A stretch of 64,000 nucleotides of DNA from Lachnospiraceae bacterium EP-SM-12S-S03. GTDB lineage: Bacteria; Bacillota; Clostridia; Lachnospirales; Lachnospiraceae. The stretch spans positions 62,001 to 126,000 of the forward strand of contig JAJBSL010000002.1 of NCBI GenBank assembly GCA_020540725.1. The letters are read 5' to 3'. The notes beneath the pieces are model-generated. The model did no database searches and was not told where the DNA came from. It saw only the letters and a program-made list of their open reading frames with translations. Each line of letters begins with the position of its first letter. Positions within the stretch are counted from its first letter, which is position 1. The translations under genes and the position numbers were made by a program. Below are positions 8,333 to 16,848 of this stretch, piece by piece.

Positions 8333-10588
8333 CTATGAAGAACACGACTCACATTCTTCTACTTCAAGACTCTTAGATCGTATATAATAAATCGTCTTTA
8401 CCCCCTCTTCCCATGCAAGAAGATAAAGATCCAATACTTTTCGGAAAGTATACTCATTTGTAATATAAAGATTCATACTTTGGGCTTGATCAATATGCCG
8501 CTGCCTCACTCCACAAGCTCTTACAGACCATCTCTGATCAATATAATGTGCATTTTTGTAAAACCAGTATGTCTTGTACGAAAGCTCCGGTGCAACCCTC
8601 GGCATCAGACCATTTTTCTTCTCTTCCAGAAAATATTTATTCATGATCGGATCCAGACCTGCCGTCGTTCCGGAAATAATACTTGTACTGCTTGTCGGCG
8701 CCGCTGCAAGAAGATATCCATTTCGAAGTCCTTGTGTTCTCACCTTTTCCCGCAGCCGCTTCCATTTTTCATTTGTCAAATTCCGTTTTTCAAAATAGCT
8801 TCCCGTCTGCCAATCGCTTCCTTCAAAATACTGATAACTTCCTTTTTCTTTTGCAAGATCACTGCTGGCCTCAATCGCCGCATAATGAATACGTGCAAAA
8901 ACCTGTTCTGCAAATTCCAAATGTTTCTCACTCTCCCATGCGATTCCATGTTTTGCAAGCATATGATGATACCCACTGACTCCTAGTCCAATCGGACGGT
9001 ATTTTTCATTATTAATCTTTGCATATGGCACAGGAAAAAAGTTCAGATCGATCACATTGTCAAGCGCCCGCACTACATAACCGGTAATTCTTGCAATTTC
9101 TTCTTCATCCTCCACATCCAAATGTCCCAGTGAAAGACTGGCCAGATTACAGACAACAAATTCTCCCGGTTTTGTCACCGTCACTACAACGGTATCTCCT
9201 TCTGCTGTCTCAATCCGTTTCTCTACTTCTTCAATTTCGCGCATATTTTGTGCAATTTCTGTACATAAATTACTGCAGTAAATCACTCCTTTATGTCCAT
9301 TTGGATTCGCACGATTTACATGGTCTCGGTTAAATGTAAAAGGTGTTCCGGTCTCCACCGCACTTTTGATGATCAAACGAATAATATCTTTAATAGGAAC
9401 AATTCTCTTTTTGATTCTTGTATCCTGTACGCAATCTAAATACTTTTCTGTCCATTCTTTTCCGAAAGAATCTTCCAACGCGTATCCTTTCACTGTCAAA
9501 ACTTCATGCGGACACATCAGATACCAGTCTCCTTCGATATTGTCCCGCGCCTGTTCCCAAAAATAATCAGGATAGCAGACCGCCGGAAATACATCGTGCG
9601 CTTTCATTCTATCGTCTCCATTGTTGGTTCTCAAATTCAAAAACTCTGGTAAATCTCTGTGCCAAACATCTAGATATACTGCTACCGCACCTTGCCTTAC
9701 TCCAAGCTGGTCTACCGCAACTGCCGTATCATTTGCCAGACGAATCCAGCGGATCACTCCCCCTGCTGCACCTTCAAATCCACAGATTGCACTGCCGCTT
9801 GCCCTTACTTTTCCAAAGTACAATCCCATGCCTCCTCCATATTTACTCACCTTCGCAAAACTATCAATGCTACGGTAAATTCCATTCAAACTATCCGGCA
9901 CCGTATCAATGAAGCAGGATGATAACTGGTGATGAGGTTTTCTCGCATTTGCAAGTGTCGGCGTTGCCATCGTCACTTTCAATGTACTCAACATGTCATA
10001 AAATCTTTTCACCCAAATCGATCTGTCTCTTTTCTCTTTCATGGCAAGATGCATTGCAATTCCAAGGAACATTTCTTGCGGAGTCTCCATTGCCACTCCT
10101 TTTCCTGTCCGTATGATATAACGATTTAATAAAAGTTCCAATCCCGAATACGTAAACAGATGATTTCTGTCATGATTCAAAAATTTTTCAAAATGATCCA
10201 GTTCTTCTTTTGTATAGCTTTCTAAAATGTAAGCACCATACAATCCCTCTTTTGTAAGCATAGCAACCTTCTCATAAAAGGATGTAATCCCGCATTTTTT
10301 CATTGTTTCCTCTAATTTTACTGAAAAAGACAAAAACAACAGTCTTGCTGCAATCATCTCCCATTTAGGAGCTTCCTGCGTCGTAAGTTCCACTGCTGCT
10401 TTAATCAAAAGATCCATATGCTCTTCTTCTGACATATTGGATTTCTGAAATATCAAAAACTTTTCTTTCAATAAGGCGAGGGCATATTCTTCTTCCGGGA
10501 ATTCTGCCTGTATTCTGCAAAAGAAATCTTCCAGTTCTCGGATTCCTTCATATATTTTCACTGTTTTTTCCGTCTTATTTTGATTCAT
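8333..10588 (-). CDS. nrdA: Class I ribonucleotide reductase, alpha subunit
   Basis: This is the catalytic subunit of ribonucleotide reductase, 751 residues. Visible landmarks are the substrate-side Cys region (LSSCFIDTVPDSLNG), the YGGGMGLYFGKVRASGS specificity loop region, FVVCNLASLSLGHL, and the phosphate-binding PTSSTS. The C-terminal CESC pair is rereduced by thioredoxin or glutaredoxin. No ATP-cone is visible at the N-terminus, so overall activity regulation by dATP may be absent or different. A GTG at 10597 is in frame, but I use the ATG at 10588 because GGAG lies eight bases before it. It is the first gene of nrdAB. Confidence 0.92.
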   Translation of the reverse strand: MNQNKTEKTVKIYEGIRELEDFFCRIQAEFPEEEYALALLKEKFLIFQKSNMSEEEHMDLLIKAAVELTTQEAPKWEMIAARLLFLSFSVKLEETMKKCGITSFYEKVAMLTKEGLYGAYILESYTKEELDHFEKFLNHDRNHLFTYSGLELLLNRYIIRTGKGVAMETPQEMFLGIAMHLAMKEKRDRSIWVKRFYDMLSTLKVTMATPTLANARKPHHQLSSCFIDTVPDSLNGIYRSIDSFAKVSKYGGGMGLYFGKVRASGSAICGFEGAAGGVIRWIRLANDTAVAVDQLGVRQGAVAVYLDVWHRDLPEFLNLRTNNGDDRMKAHDVFPAVCYPDYFWEQARDNIEGDWYLMCPHEVLTVKGYALEDSFGKEWTEKYLDCVQDTRIKKRIVPIKDIIRLIIKSAVETGTPFTFNRDHVNRANPNGHKGVIYCSNLCTEIAQNMREIEEVEKRIETAEGDTVVVTVTKPGEFVVCNLASLSLGHLDVEDEEEIARITGYVVRALDNVIDLNFFPVPYAKINNEKYRPIGLGVSGYHHMLAKHGIAWESEKHLEFAEQVFARIHYAAIEASSDLAKEKGSYQYFEGSDWQTGSYFEKRNLTNEKWKRLREKVRTQGLRNGYLLAAAPTSSTSIISGTTAGLDPIMNKYFLEEKKNGLMPRVAPELSYKTYWFYKNAHYIDQRWSVRACGVRQRHIDQAQSMNLYITNEYTFRKVLDLYLLAWEEGVKTIYYIRSKSLEVEECESCSS

Positions 10589-10601
10589 ATTTTTCACTCC
10601 A

Positions 10602-10655
10602 TCACCATTTATTGTGTTTCAAAAACAGAATAGCACAACATATAGTAAGTTTCAA
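10602..10655 (-). promoter_or_regulatory. nrdAB promoter with tandem NrdR boxes
   Basis: Two 16-base elements resembling the NrdR consensus (acaCwAtATaTwGtgt) lie at 10633-10648 (minus strand TTACTATATGTTGTGC) and 10602-10617 (ACACAATAAATGGTGA), each about 13/16 to consensus. They are separated by exactly 15 bases, the spacing NrdR needs. A sigma-A promoter, TTGAAA (10650-10655) and TATTCT (10627-10632) with a 17-base spacer, overlaps the upstream box. NrdR repression when dATP is high is known for the family and inferred here. Confidence 0.8.
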
Positions 10656-10720
10656 CTATTATTTTATGAATATAACGGCAAAATTCTGATTTTCAAACAA
10701 ACAAAATCATATTTAAAAAT

Positions 10721-10742
10721 GCTCCTGATTTTAATCAGGAGC
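10721..10742 (-). terminator. Rho-independent terminator of the DUF169/ECF operon
   Basis: GCTCCTGAT and ATCAGGAGC form a perfect nine-pair stem with a four-base loop, followed on the minus strand by ATTTTTAAAT. It lies 17 bases beyond the stop of the DUF169 gene. Confidence 0.85.
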
Positions 10743-10759
10743 ACACCAAAACTTCCATT

Positions 10760-11506
10760 TTAATAGTTCGGTTTTGTAGCAACAACACCTTCTGAAATTT
10801 TTCCAAACAATTCATATGGCATTCCTACTGCCATATCATTCTCACTCCATTTACAAAGCATACGTGTACTCGGACACATAACACTAACATTCATTTCCCC
10901 TGTCAGATACGGAGATACGGTCAATTCTGAACACATCGCTTGCATGGCTCCCATATCAATAACTGGTTTAATTCCCGTTTCATATTCATATCCCTGAATC
11001 AAGCGCATAGTTTGAAGTGCATTTGTCACCATAATAATCACATCTGGAGTCTGTACGCAATCTTTCAATGGAACAATCGCTACACCATATGTTGAAACAG
11101 GTTCTCTATGAAGACTCTTAATCCCTGCCCGCATTCTTCTTGCCACTGCTATGGAAGAATACAAATTGTAGGAAAAATATTCTCGACCACTTTCAATTTT
11201 CTCTGTACTTGGTTCTAGCGCCAAAGCAGTTGTCCCCCCATCGCATTTATGATGTTCTAAACGACTTTTTAATCCTCTTCCATTTACTGCAGATTGTTTT
11301 ACCATAAGACAATAAGTCATAGATGTCTGCGTTTCTTCAATTGGATATGCATCATATTCTTCTTTTGTGAACAAAAATGTAACTGCCACAGGCTCTGTTT
11401 TTAAATGGATTGCCTCTCTCAATATTTCTAAATATCCACAGACAATTTCCTTTGAATAAATCTCATGGGGTAATCCATATTGAATTTTATTATGTTTATA
11501 CGGCAT
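10760..11506 (-). CDS. DUF169 family protein
   Basis: This 248-residue soluble protein has the layout of the uncharacterised DUF169 family: an N-terminal EPVAVTFLF segment, a central CDGGTTALALEP motif, and a conserved C-terminal core MCSELTVSPY followed by NVSVMCPSTRMLCKWSE. Several conserved Cys residues stand out and could bind a metal or cofactor, but this is not established. It is the last gene of an operon with an ECF transporter, starting 14 bases after the T component, and a terminator follows it. The co-operonic position suggests a role linked to the imported compound. No enzyme activity can be assigned. Confidence 0.8.
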   Translation of the reverse strand: MPYKHNKIQYGLPHEIYSKEIVCGYLEILREAIHLKTEPVAVTFLFTKEEYDAYPIEETQTSMTYCLMVKQSAVNGRGLKSRLEHHKCDGGTTALALEPSTEKIESGREYFSYNLYSSIAVARRMRAGIKSLHREPVSTYGVAIVPLKDCVQTPDVIIMVTNALQTMRLIQGYEYETGIKPVIDMGAMQAMCSELTVSPYLTGEMNVSVMCPSTRMLCKWSENDMAVGMPYELFGKISEGVVATKPNY

Positions 11507-11520
11507 ATATACTCCTCCTT

Positions 11521-12327
11521 TTAACCTATTGCAGCAAAATTAAAATGATATAAATCTAATTTAACAAGTATAGCAACTAAAATAGCTAATCCTACTGTCA
11601 TCACAGCAAAAAATAACCAATCAGTTTTTTCTATTTTTATGTTATGATAAAATGTTCTCTCTTCTGCCCTGCCTAATCCACGGCTTTCCATGGCACAAGC
11701 AACCCGTTCTCCCCTTCTGGCTGCAACACAAAATAACGGAAGCATAACGCGGAATGGAGATGTAAATCTCGATGCTACTCCTTTATTCCACGGAATCCCT
11801 CTAATTTCCTGCGCAAGATGAACCATATCTACCTGAGACTGTAATTCTGGAAGAAAACGATATGTTGCCATAACTGCATATCCATGCAAAGCTGGAATCT
11901 TACACTGAAGAATAATACTTAATACCAAATCCCGAGGTCTTGTAGTAAGTACAAAGCTCATAGATAATGTAACAAACGCCAAAATACGAAATCCTAAAGA
12001 AACAGCATGTACAATATCCTGTTCTGTCCACTGAAGAAAACAAAAACGAAATACGATTCCAGGTTCTTCACCAATCCCTCTCAAAAAAAGCATAGAAATC
12101 ATAAATATAACACTTACCGATATAAATACCGTTAATCTTTTAAGCAAATTTCTCAAAGGAATTTCTCCACCAATCCATGTTCCCAAAAAAGCAATCAGAA
12201 AAACAAGAATCGGAAGAACAGGAAAGTAAGACATACTGACAACAAAAGTCCAAACAATAATAATAGCAAACTTCATCATCGGATTACGTTTATGAAGGAA
12301 AGAATTTCGTTCAATATATGCAAACAT
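11521..12327 (-). CDS. ykoC: ECF transporter T component, YkoC-like
   Basis: This is the transmembrane coupling subunit (EcfT/CbiQ family) of an energy-coupling-factor importer. It has about five or six hydrophobic segments and the two coupling-helix motifs that contact the ATPases: ARRGERVACAMESRGLG carries the typical A-R-G signature. I start at 12327 (MFAYIERNSFLHKRNP) because AAGGAG lies upstream; the ATG at 12348 is inside the preceding gene. It starts two bases after the ATPase stop. The order S component, double ATPase, T component matches Bacillus ykoEDC, a proposed hydroxymethylpyrimidine/thiamine importer. Confidence 0.85.
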   Translation of the reverse strand: MFAYIERNSFLHKRNPMMKFAIIIVWTFVVSMSYFPVLPILVFLIAFLGTWIGGEIPLRNLLKRLTVFISVSVIFMISMLFLRGIGEEPGIVFRFCFLQWTEQDIVHAVSLGFRILAFVTLSMSFVLTTRPRDLVLSIILQCKIPALHGYAVMATYRFLPELQSQVDMVHLAQEIRGIPWNKGVASRFTSPFRVMLPLFCVAARRGERVACAMESRGLGRAEERTFYHNIKIEKTDWLFFAVMTVGLAILVAILVKLDLYHFNFAAIG

Positions 12328-12329
12328 CT

Positions 12330-13850
12330 TTACTCTTCTCCTTTCCATTTTTCTTCAAAATAACTCTCTGTCGAAAGATCACAAATAACTTTTCCAGACG
12401 CAAGTTCAACAACTCTAGTTGCATACTGCCTTACAAGCGACAAATCATGAGTAATCATCACAATTGTAATACCTTCTCGCACTAGTTCACACATATCTTT
12501 CATCAACTCATGCCTGTTCTCAAAGTCTTGACCATAAGTTGGTTCATCCAAAAACAAAATTTTCTGCTTCGTCAAAAGCATACTTGCAACACTCAATCTT
12601 CTTTTCTGCCCTTGACTTAGCACAAACGGACTTTTTTCTATTTCTCCCTCCAAATGAAATCTTTGAAGCATCTCGTTTACTCGAAGTTTTTTTTCTTCTT
12701 CACTGATTCTAACACGTTTTAAGCTAAACATCATTTCATCTTCCACAGCATTTGTAATAAACTGATTCTCCGGATTCTGAAATACCAACCCCATCTGATG
12801 ATAAAGCTCTTTTTTCTTATAAAACTCTATTTTCTTTCCAAACAACTCAATGCTACCTGCATCCCGCTCATAAATGCGAAACAGCAAACGCATCAATGTA
12901 GTTTTTCCAACCCCATTCTCTCCTACAATTGCTAAAAATTCCTGTTTTCTCAATTCAAGACTTAATCCATCGATAATTTTTCGATTCTCAATTTTCGTCT
13001 TTTTCCCAGGCTCCGGATACGCAAAACCAAGATCTTTTATCTTTAAGACAACTTCTTGAGTTGAAATATTTTCCGGTAAATGCGAAAAATTTTTTTCATA
13101 TACAGCCTGCCTTTCAAAAAACAATTGTTTTACTTTTGCCCCTTTTCCAGATGCAATAACTTTTCCTTCTCCATTTAGCATAAGAATGTAGTCCACTTGG
13201 TCGAGCATTTCTTCCAAATTGTGCTCAACAATTATAATCGTCATTTTCTTTTCGTATGCAAGACGCGAAATTAAGCAAAAAATTTCTTTCCGACTAATCG
13301 GATCCAAATTAGCCGTTGGTTCATCCAAAAGTAAAACTTCCGGTTCCATAACAAGAATAGATGCAATTGCAATTTTCTGTTTTTGCCCACCAGATAATCG
13401 ATTCAAATCAATTGATTCACATCCAGACATCCCAACATAGTTTAAACCCTGCTTTATTCGACTTTTCATCTCTTCTACTGAAATCCCAAGATTCTCCATA
13501 CCAAATGCTAATTCTTCTTCCACTGTAAACGTACAAAATTGGCTTTCTGGATTTTGCATAACAAATCCAATATTCTCACACCGATACTTCGGAAGTTTTT
13601 CTGTAATATCTTCACCTTTAAAATAGAGTTTTCCTTCCAATTTACCTTCATACATATGTGGAATCAACCCATCTAAAAAATAAAGAATTGAACTCTTTCC
13701 ACATCCGCTCGGTCCACTTATCGCATGGATTTTCCCTTTTTCAAATGTATAGGAGAGATGTTCCCATATAGGAATCGTCTCTCCCTCATATATATACGTT
13801 GCATTCTTTATTTCCAATACAGGATACTCATCTTCACCTATTTTACACAT
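12330..13850 (-). CDS. ykoD: ECF transporter fused double ATPase, YkoD-like
   Basis: The protein contains two complete ABC ATPase domains in one 506-residue chain. Domain 1 (about residues 10-245) has Walker A GPSGCGKSS, Q-loop VMQNPESQ, signature LSGGQKQK and Walker B VLLLDEPTAN. Domain 2 (about 270-500) has GENGVGKTT, VFQNPENQ, LSQGQKRR and ILFLDEPTYG. Most ECF systems use two separate ATPase genes; the fusion is typical of the YkoD type. The start at 13850 has AAGGA six bases upstream and overlaps the S-component stop by 13 bases, so translation is coupled. Confidence 0.9.
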   Translation of the reverse strand: MCKIGEDEYPVLEIKNATYIYEGETIPIWEHLSYTFEKGKIHAISGPSGCGKSSILYFLDGLIPHMYEGKLEGKLYFKGEDITEKLPKYRCENIGFVMQNPESQFCTFTVEEELAFGMENLGISVEEMKSRIKQGLNYVGMSGCESIDLNRLSGGQKQKIAIASILVMEPEVLLLDEPTANLDPISRKEIFCLISRLAYEKKMTIIIVEHNLEEMLDQVDYILMLNGEGKVIASGKGAKVKQLFFERQAVYEKNFSHLPENISTQEVVLKIKDLGFAYPEPGKKTKIENRKIIDGLSLELRKQEFLAIVGENGVGKTTLMRLLFRIYERDAGSIELFGKKIEFYKKKELYHQMGLVFQNPENQFITNAVEDEMMFSLKRVRISEEEKKLRVNEMLQRFHLEGEIEKSPFVLSQGQKRRLSVASMLLTKQKILFLDEPTYGQDFENRHELMKDMCELVREGITIVMITHDLSLVRQYATRVVELASGKVICDLSTESYFEEKWKGEE

Positions 13851-14395
13851 GCAAATCCTTTCAACACACCTGTTTTCTTTAATGCTGCTGTAATTAATTT
13901 TACCAAGATAATAGCTACAACTGTTGCACTAAATAAGCGAACTGTAAGAATACCTATTACAATCGGAACTCCATTTCCGAGTGTTCCAAAGAAAATCACA
14001 TCTCTTCCAAATACAAATAATCCTCCAAGAATTCCTCCGATTATCATATTCATTATGTTACCTTGATATTTTCCACCTACCAAATATCCAAACTCAATTC
14101 CTAAAGCCTCTAGAACCCCCGCAAGAATAAGCTGGATACCATACGGGCTTCCAAGAAGCAGATTAACACCTGCTGCAACCAAAGCTCCAAAAATCGCAAC
14201 CCCCGGCTTTCTAACAAGATACATTGGCAATGCAGGTGATAACATATAAACCCCAAATGTTATTTCCATAAAAATCTGACCAAGCACCGCTGACATTGGC
14301 ATATAAGCATAATCAAGAAGTGTAAAGATTACACCAATTACTGCCGCAACCATAGCCACTACTACAATTTCTTTTGTTTTAATTTTTTTATCCAT
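13838..14395 (-). CDS. ykoE: ECF transporter S component, YkoE-like
   Basis: This 185-residue integral membrane protein has six hydrophobic stretches and the conserved YkoE features LDYAYMPMSAVLGQ, PALPMYLVRKPG and GSPYGIQL. It is the substrate-binding subunit of the ECF importer encoded with the double ATPase and T component. YkoE proteins are thought to bind hydroxymethylpyrimidine or thiamine; the substrate here is inferred from family only, since no TPP riboswitch is visible upstream. A TTG at 14425 is in frame, but the ATG at 14395 has AAAGGAG nine bases upstream and is preferred. Confidence 0.85.
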   Translation of the reverse strand: MDKKIKTKEIVVVAMVAAVIGVIFTLLDYAYMPMSAVLGQIFMEITFGVYMLSPALPMYLVRKPGVAIFGALVAAGVNLLLGSPYGIQLILAGVLEALGIEFGYLVGGKYQGNIMNMIIGGILGGLFVFGRDVIFFGTLGNGVPIVIGILTVRLFSATVVAIILVKLITAALKKTGVLKGFACVK

Positions 14396-14414
14396 CACAC
14401 TTTTCTCCTTTGAT

Positions 14415-14457
14415 AATATTGACAAAGTATCTTTTATATTATATATCTGTCAATATT
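14415..14457 (-). promoter_or_regulatory. ykoEDC promoter with 10-bp inverted operator arms
   Basis: AATATTGACA (14415-14424) and TGTCAATATT (14448-14457) are perfect inverted repeats, 33 bases centre to centre. On the minus strand the upstream arm contains a TTGACA -35 box, and a weak -10 (GATACT) lies about 17 bases on, inside the arms. Arms flanking a promoter at three helical turns suggest a repressor site. No TPP riboswitch elements are present. Confidence 0.5.
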
Positions 14458-14507
14458 TCAAGTCCAATCAATAATGTCTATAAACAGTGTGTTTTTATAG
14501 GACTTTT

Positions 14508-15089
14508 CTATAATTCCGTTTTACTTTTTCTCAATGCATTCCTATTTTTCATAAAATACAATACAAACGAAACAATCATCATGATCAAACAAACCATAAT
14601 CATCAAGTCCGAAGCTTTCACTGTAACATCTGCCCATATAATATGAACAATCACCATACTGTAAAGCAAAACTGTCACAATTTTCCCGTGCCAGTCAGCA
14701 CCGGATACCTTCCCTGTTTTTCGTATTACAATATAACCGCTGATTGCCATATAAAGTTCCTTGACTATCATCAATATCAGAAGAAGCATCATATGCGGAA
14801 ATCTTGTAAACAAACAGAATAGCATAGTAACTTGCGTCAGTTTATCCGCAATCGGATCCAGTATTTTCCCCAAATTACTGATCATATGAAAACGTCTTGC
14901 TATAAATCCATCTGCAATGTCCGTAACTCCAGACAGAAGTAAAATCCATCCTGTCCCCGTATAATCTTTCTTTACACAATAGCTCCAAATCAGCACCGGA
15001 ACAAGTAAAAGTCTAAAAAGTGAAAGCAAATTAGGAATCGTGATGATCTTGTTCAAATTTTCTTCCCGATTTTCTTCTTGTCCTTTCAT
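14508..15089 (-). CDS. CDP-alcohol phosphatidyltransferase (PgsA-like)
   Basis: This integral membrane enzyme attaches an alcohol headgroup to CDP-diacylglycerol. The complete family signature is present: DIADGFIARR starts it, and GKILDPIAD supplies the last two Asp residues (D-x2-D-G-x2-A-R-x8-G-x3-D-x3-D, about residues 57-82). At 193 residues with about five membrane segments it is most like PgsA, which makes phosphatidylglycerophosphate. It may also be a second paralogue, because the essential pgsA usually sits elsewhere (near rimO/cinA in Clostridia). AAGGAGGGG precedes the start at 15089. It may share transcription with neither neighbour. Confidence 0.82.
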   Translation of the reverse strand: MKGQEENREENLNKIITIPNLLSLFRLLLVPVLIWSYCVKKDYTGTGWILLLSGVTDIADGFIARRFHMISNLGKILDPIADKLTQVTMLFCLFTRFPHMMLLLILMIVKELYMAISGYIVIRKTGKVSGADWHGKIVTVLLYSMVIVHIIWADVTVKASDLMIMVCLIMMIVSFVLYFMKNRNALRKSKTEL

Positions 15090-15176
15090 AGATTCCCCTC
15101 CTTACATCTCGCATATATTATCTATCTTTTTATTATACTCCTTTCATTCAAATTGGCATATATAAACTCATTATTA

Positions 15177-15986
15177 TTAAAAATCAAATTGCAACGGATC
15201 ATAACTTGTTCTATGATTTTCATTCATACTGTTTAACTTTTCCATATCTTCCGGTTCAATCTGAAAATCAAATACGGAAATATTTTCTTGTAACCTTGAC
15301 AGATTTTTCGTTTTCGGAATCGGAACAATTCCTTGCTGAATATTCCAGCGAAGCAATATTTGTGCAGGACTCTTCTCATAACGAGTTGATATTTTTTGAA
15401 TTCTTTCATCCTCCATTTTTCCTCGAAGAAGCGGTCCCCATGCTTCAATCTGAATATGTTTTTCCTTACAAAATGTATTTAATTTCTCATCATGCAAAAA
15501 AGGCGTATGTTCTATTTGGTTCAGCATCGGTTGAATTTCACAACTTTCCAGTAACAATTCCAACTGGCAAATTTCAAAATTTGAAACCCCGATCGAGCGA
15601 ATATATCCTTCTTTATATAGATGCTCCAATGCTTTCCACGTACTTAAAGTTCTCTCCGCCTGTTGCCCCGGCCAGTGAATCAGAAACGCATCCAAATATT
15701 CTGTCTGCAGTTTTTTCAAAGTTTCATGGAAACTTGCAATCGTATTGTCATAACCTTGATTGCAGTTATCTACTTTACTTGTCAGAAAAATTTCTTCTCT
15801 CGGAATCTGGTTTTCTTTCAACGCTACACCTAGCGCATCCTCATTTCTATACATCTGTGCCGTATCAAATAATCTGTAACCACACTGGTACGCATTTTTT
15901 ACCGCTTCATTCATTTCTCTTCCCGGATTCATCTTATAAACGCCCAAACCAATCTCCGGGATTTTTACGCCATTTACTAGTTCCAT
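15177..15986 (-). CDS. Aldo/keto reductase
   Basis: This is a cytosolic NADPH-dependent oxidoreductase with the (beta/alpha)8 fold, 269 residues, as usual. The catalytic tetrad is visible: Asp and Tyr in LFDTAQMYRNEDALG, Lys in FLTSKVDN, and His in AFLIHWPG. The later GVSNFEICQLE and the cofactor segment GIVPIPKTKN (about residues 225-235) are also family features. The start at 15986 follows AAAGGAG. The physiological substrate is unknown; relatives reduce methylglyoxal, 2,5-diketogluconate and similar carbonyls. Confidence 0.88.
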   Translation of the reverse strand: MELVNGVKIPEIGLGVYKMNPGREMNEAVKNAYQCGYRLFDTAQMYRNEDALGVALKENQIPREEIFLTSKVDNCNQGYDNTIASFHETLKKLQTEYLDAFLIHWPGQQAERTLSTWKALEHLYKEGYIRSIGVSNFEICQLELLLESCEIQPMLNQIEHTPFLHDEKLNTFCKEKHIQIEAWGPLLRGKMEDERIQKISTRYEKSPAQILLRWNIQQGIVPIPKTKNLSRLQENISVFDFQIEPEDMEKLNSMNENHRTSYDPLQFDF

Positions 15987-16024
15987 ACTAAAACTCCTTT
16001 CCGCTATGCAACATTAAAATATTC

Positions 16025-16717
16025 TCAACCCTTTAGATATTTTTGTGTATATGGACATACAGCAAAACACAGGCCACACAAATCAGTTTCTATTCCTGTC
16101 GCTTCTTTCATCCGCTGAATCTGCATTTTCTTACAATCTTCTTTCTGAAAAATCTCTTCTCTCACCATTCCCGGCACCCAGGTCGCCCCTTTCAGCGCTC
16201 CTGCAGGACAATGATTTACACATACCATGCAGTTACCACAATAACTTTCCGTAACCGGATCGTCCACCACAAGCGGAGCATCTGTCAGCAAACTAGAAAG
16301 CCGCACCGCACTGCCATACTCTTTTGTAACCAATAGGCAATTTTTCCCGATCCAGCCAAGCCCCGCTTTCACCGCAACGGTTTTATGTGGAAGATCTGTA
16401 CTCCATTCAGCATCCACCTTCACGACCTTCGTTGTATTTGCCAAAGCCTGATATCCACAACTTATAAGAAATTCTGCCCCACACGTAACAATTTCGTCAA
16501 GCTGTGCATTGAGGGAATAATACGCATCATAATACTCTTTTGTCGGCGCATTCTTAAGATCATATACAATCTTTTTCGGAACCGGAACTGCAACCGATAT
16601 TCCCGTCTTCATTTTTCCACTCGTAATGTCGGATAAATCTGCTGTTCCGATCAGCTTTGCTCCCTTCCCTACAAGTATCACATATAATTCTTCTTTTATC
16701 AATGACAAATCAGACAT
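16025..16717 (-). CDS. Short QueG-like 4Fe-4S protein
   Basis: This protein resembles epoxyqueuosine reductase (QueG) in its middle and C-terminal parts. It has the cobalamin-domain-like motif HKTVAVKAGLGWIGKN, then a ferredoxin module with YCGNCMVCVNHCPAGAL and CGLCFAVCPYTQKYL, which supply Cys for two clusters. At 230 residues it lacks the HEAT-repeat tail and part of the N-terminus of true QueG (about 310-380 residues), so queuosine function is doubtful. It may be an uncharacterised reductase of the same superfamily. GAGGAGG lies seven bases before the ATG at 16717, which I prefer to the ATG at 16732. Confidence 0.75.
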   Translation of the reverse strand: MSDLSLIKEELYVILVGKGAKLIGTADLSDITSGKMKTGISVAVPVPKKIVYDLKNAPTKEYYDAYYSLNAQLDEIVTCGAEFLISCGYQALANTTKVVKVDAEWSTDLPHKTVAVKAGLGWIGKNCLLVTKEYGSAVRLSSLLTDAPLVVDDPVTESYCGNCMVCVNHCPAGALKGATWVPGMVREEIFQKEDCKKMQIQRMKEATGIETDLCGLCFAVCPYTQKYLKG

Positions 16718-16848
16718 TTTATGCCTCCTCATTCTTCAACCCTTTTCAAGCGGGATACATGGATCTGTGATAAAACCAGTACAGATATATATGTTTTATT
16801 CTATCTTTCTCCTTCAACTAAGCTCATTTTAGCTGATTTCCCCGCATT

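Noticed and set aside
7266..10588. Class Ib ribonucleotide reductase
   Set aside because: No nrdI or nrdH is present, and the beta subunit aligns with NrdB at the radical Tyr and metal ligands.
14396..14507. TPP riboswitch before ykoEDC
   Set aside because: The gap is short and AT-rich and lacks the conserved CTGAGA and downstream TPP elements.
15206..15991. 261-codon plus-strand frame opposite the aldo/keto reductase
   Set aside because: The minus-strand gene has the full catalytic tetrad and a ribosome-binding site; the plus frame is its shadow.
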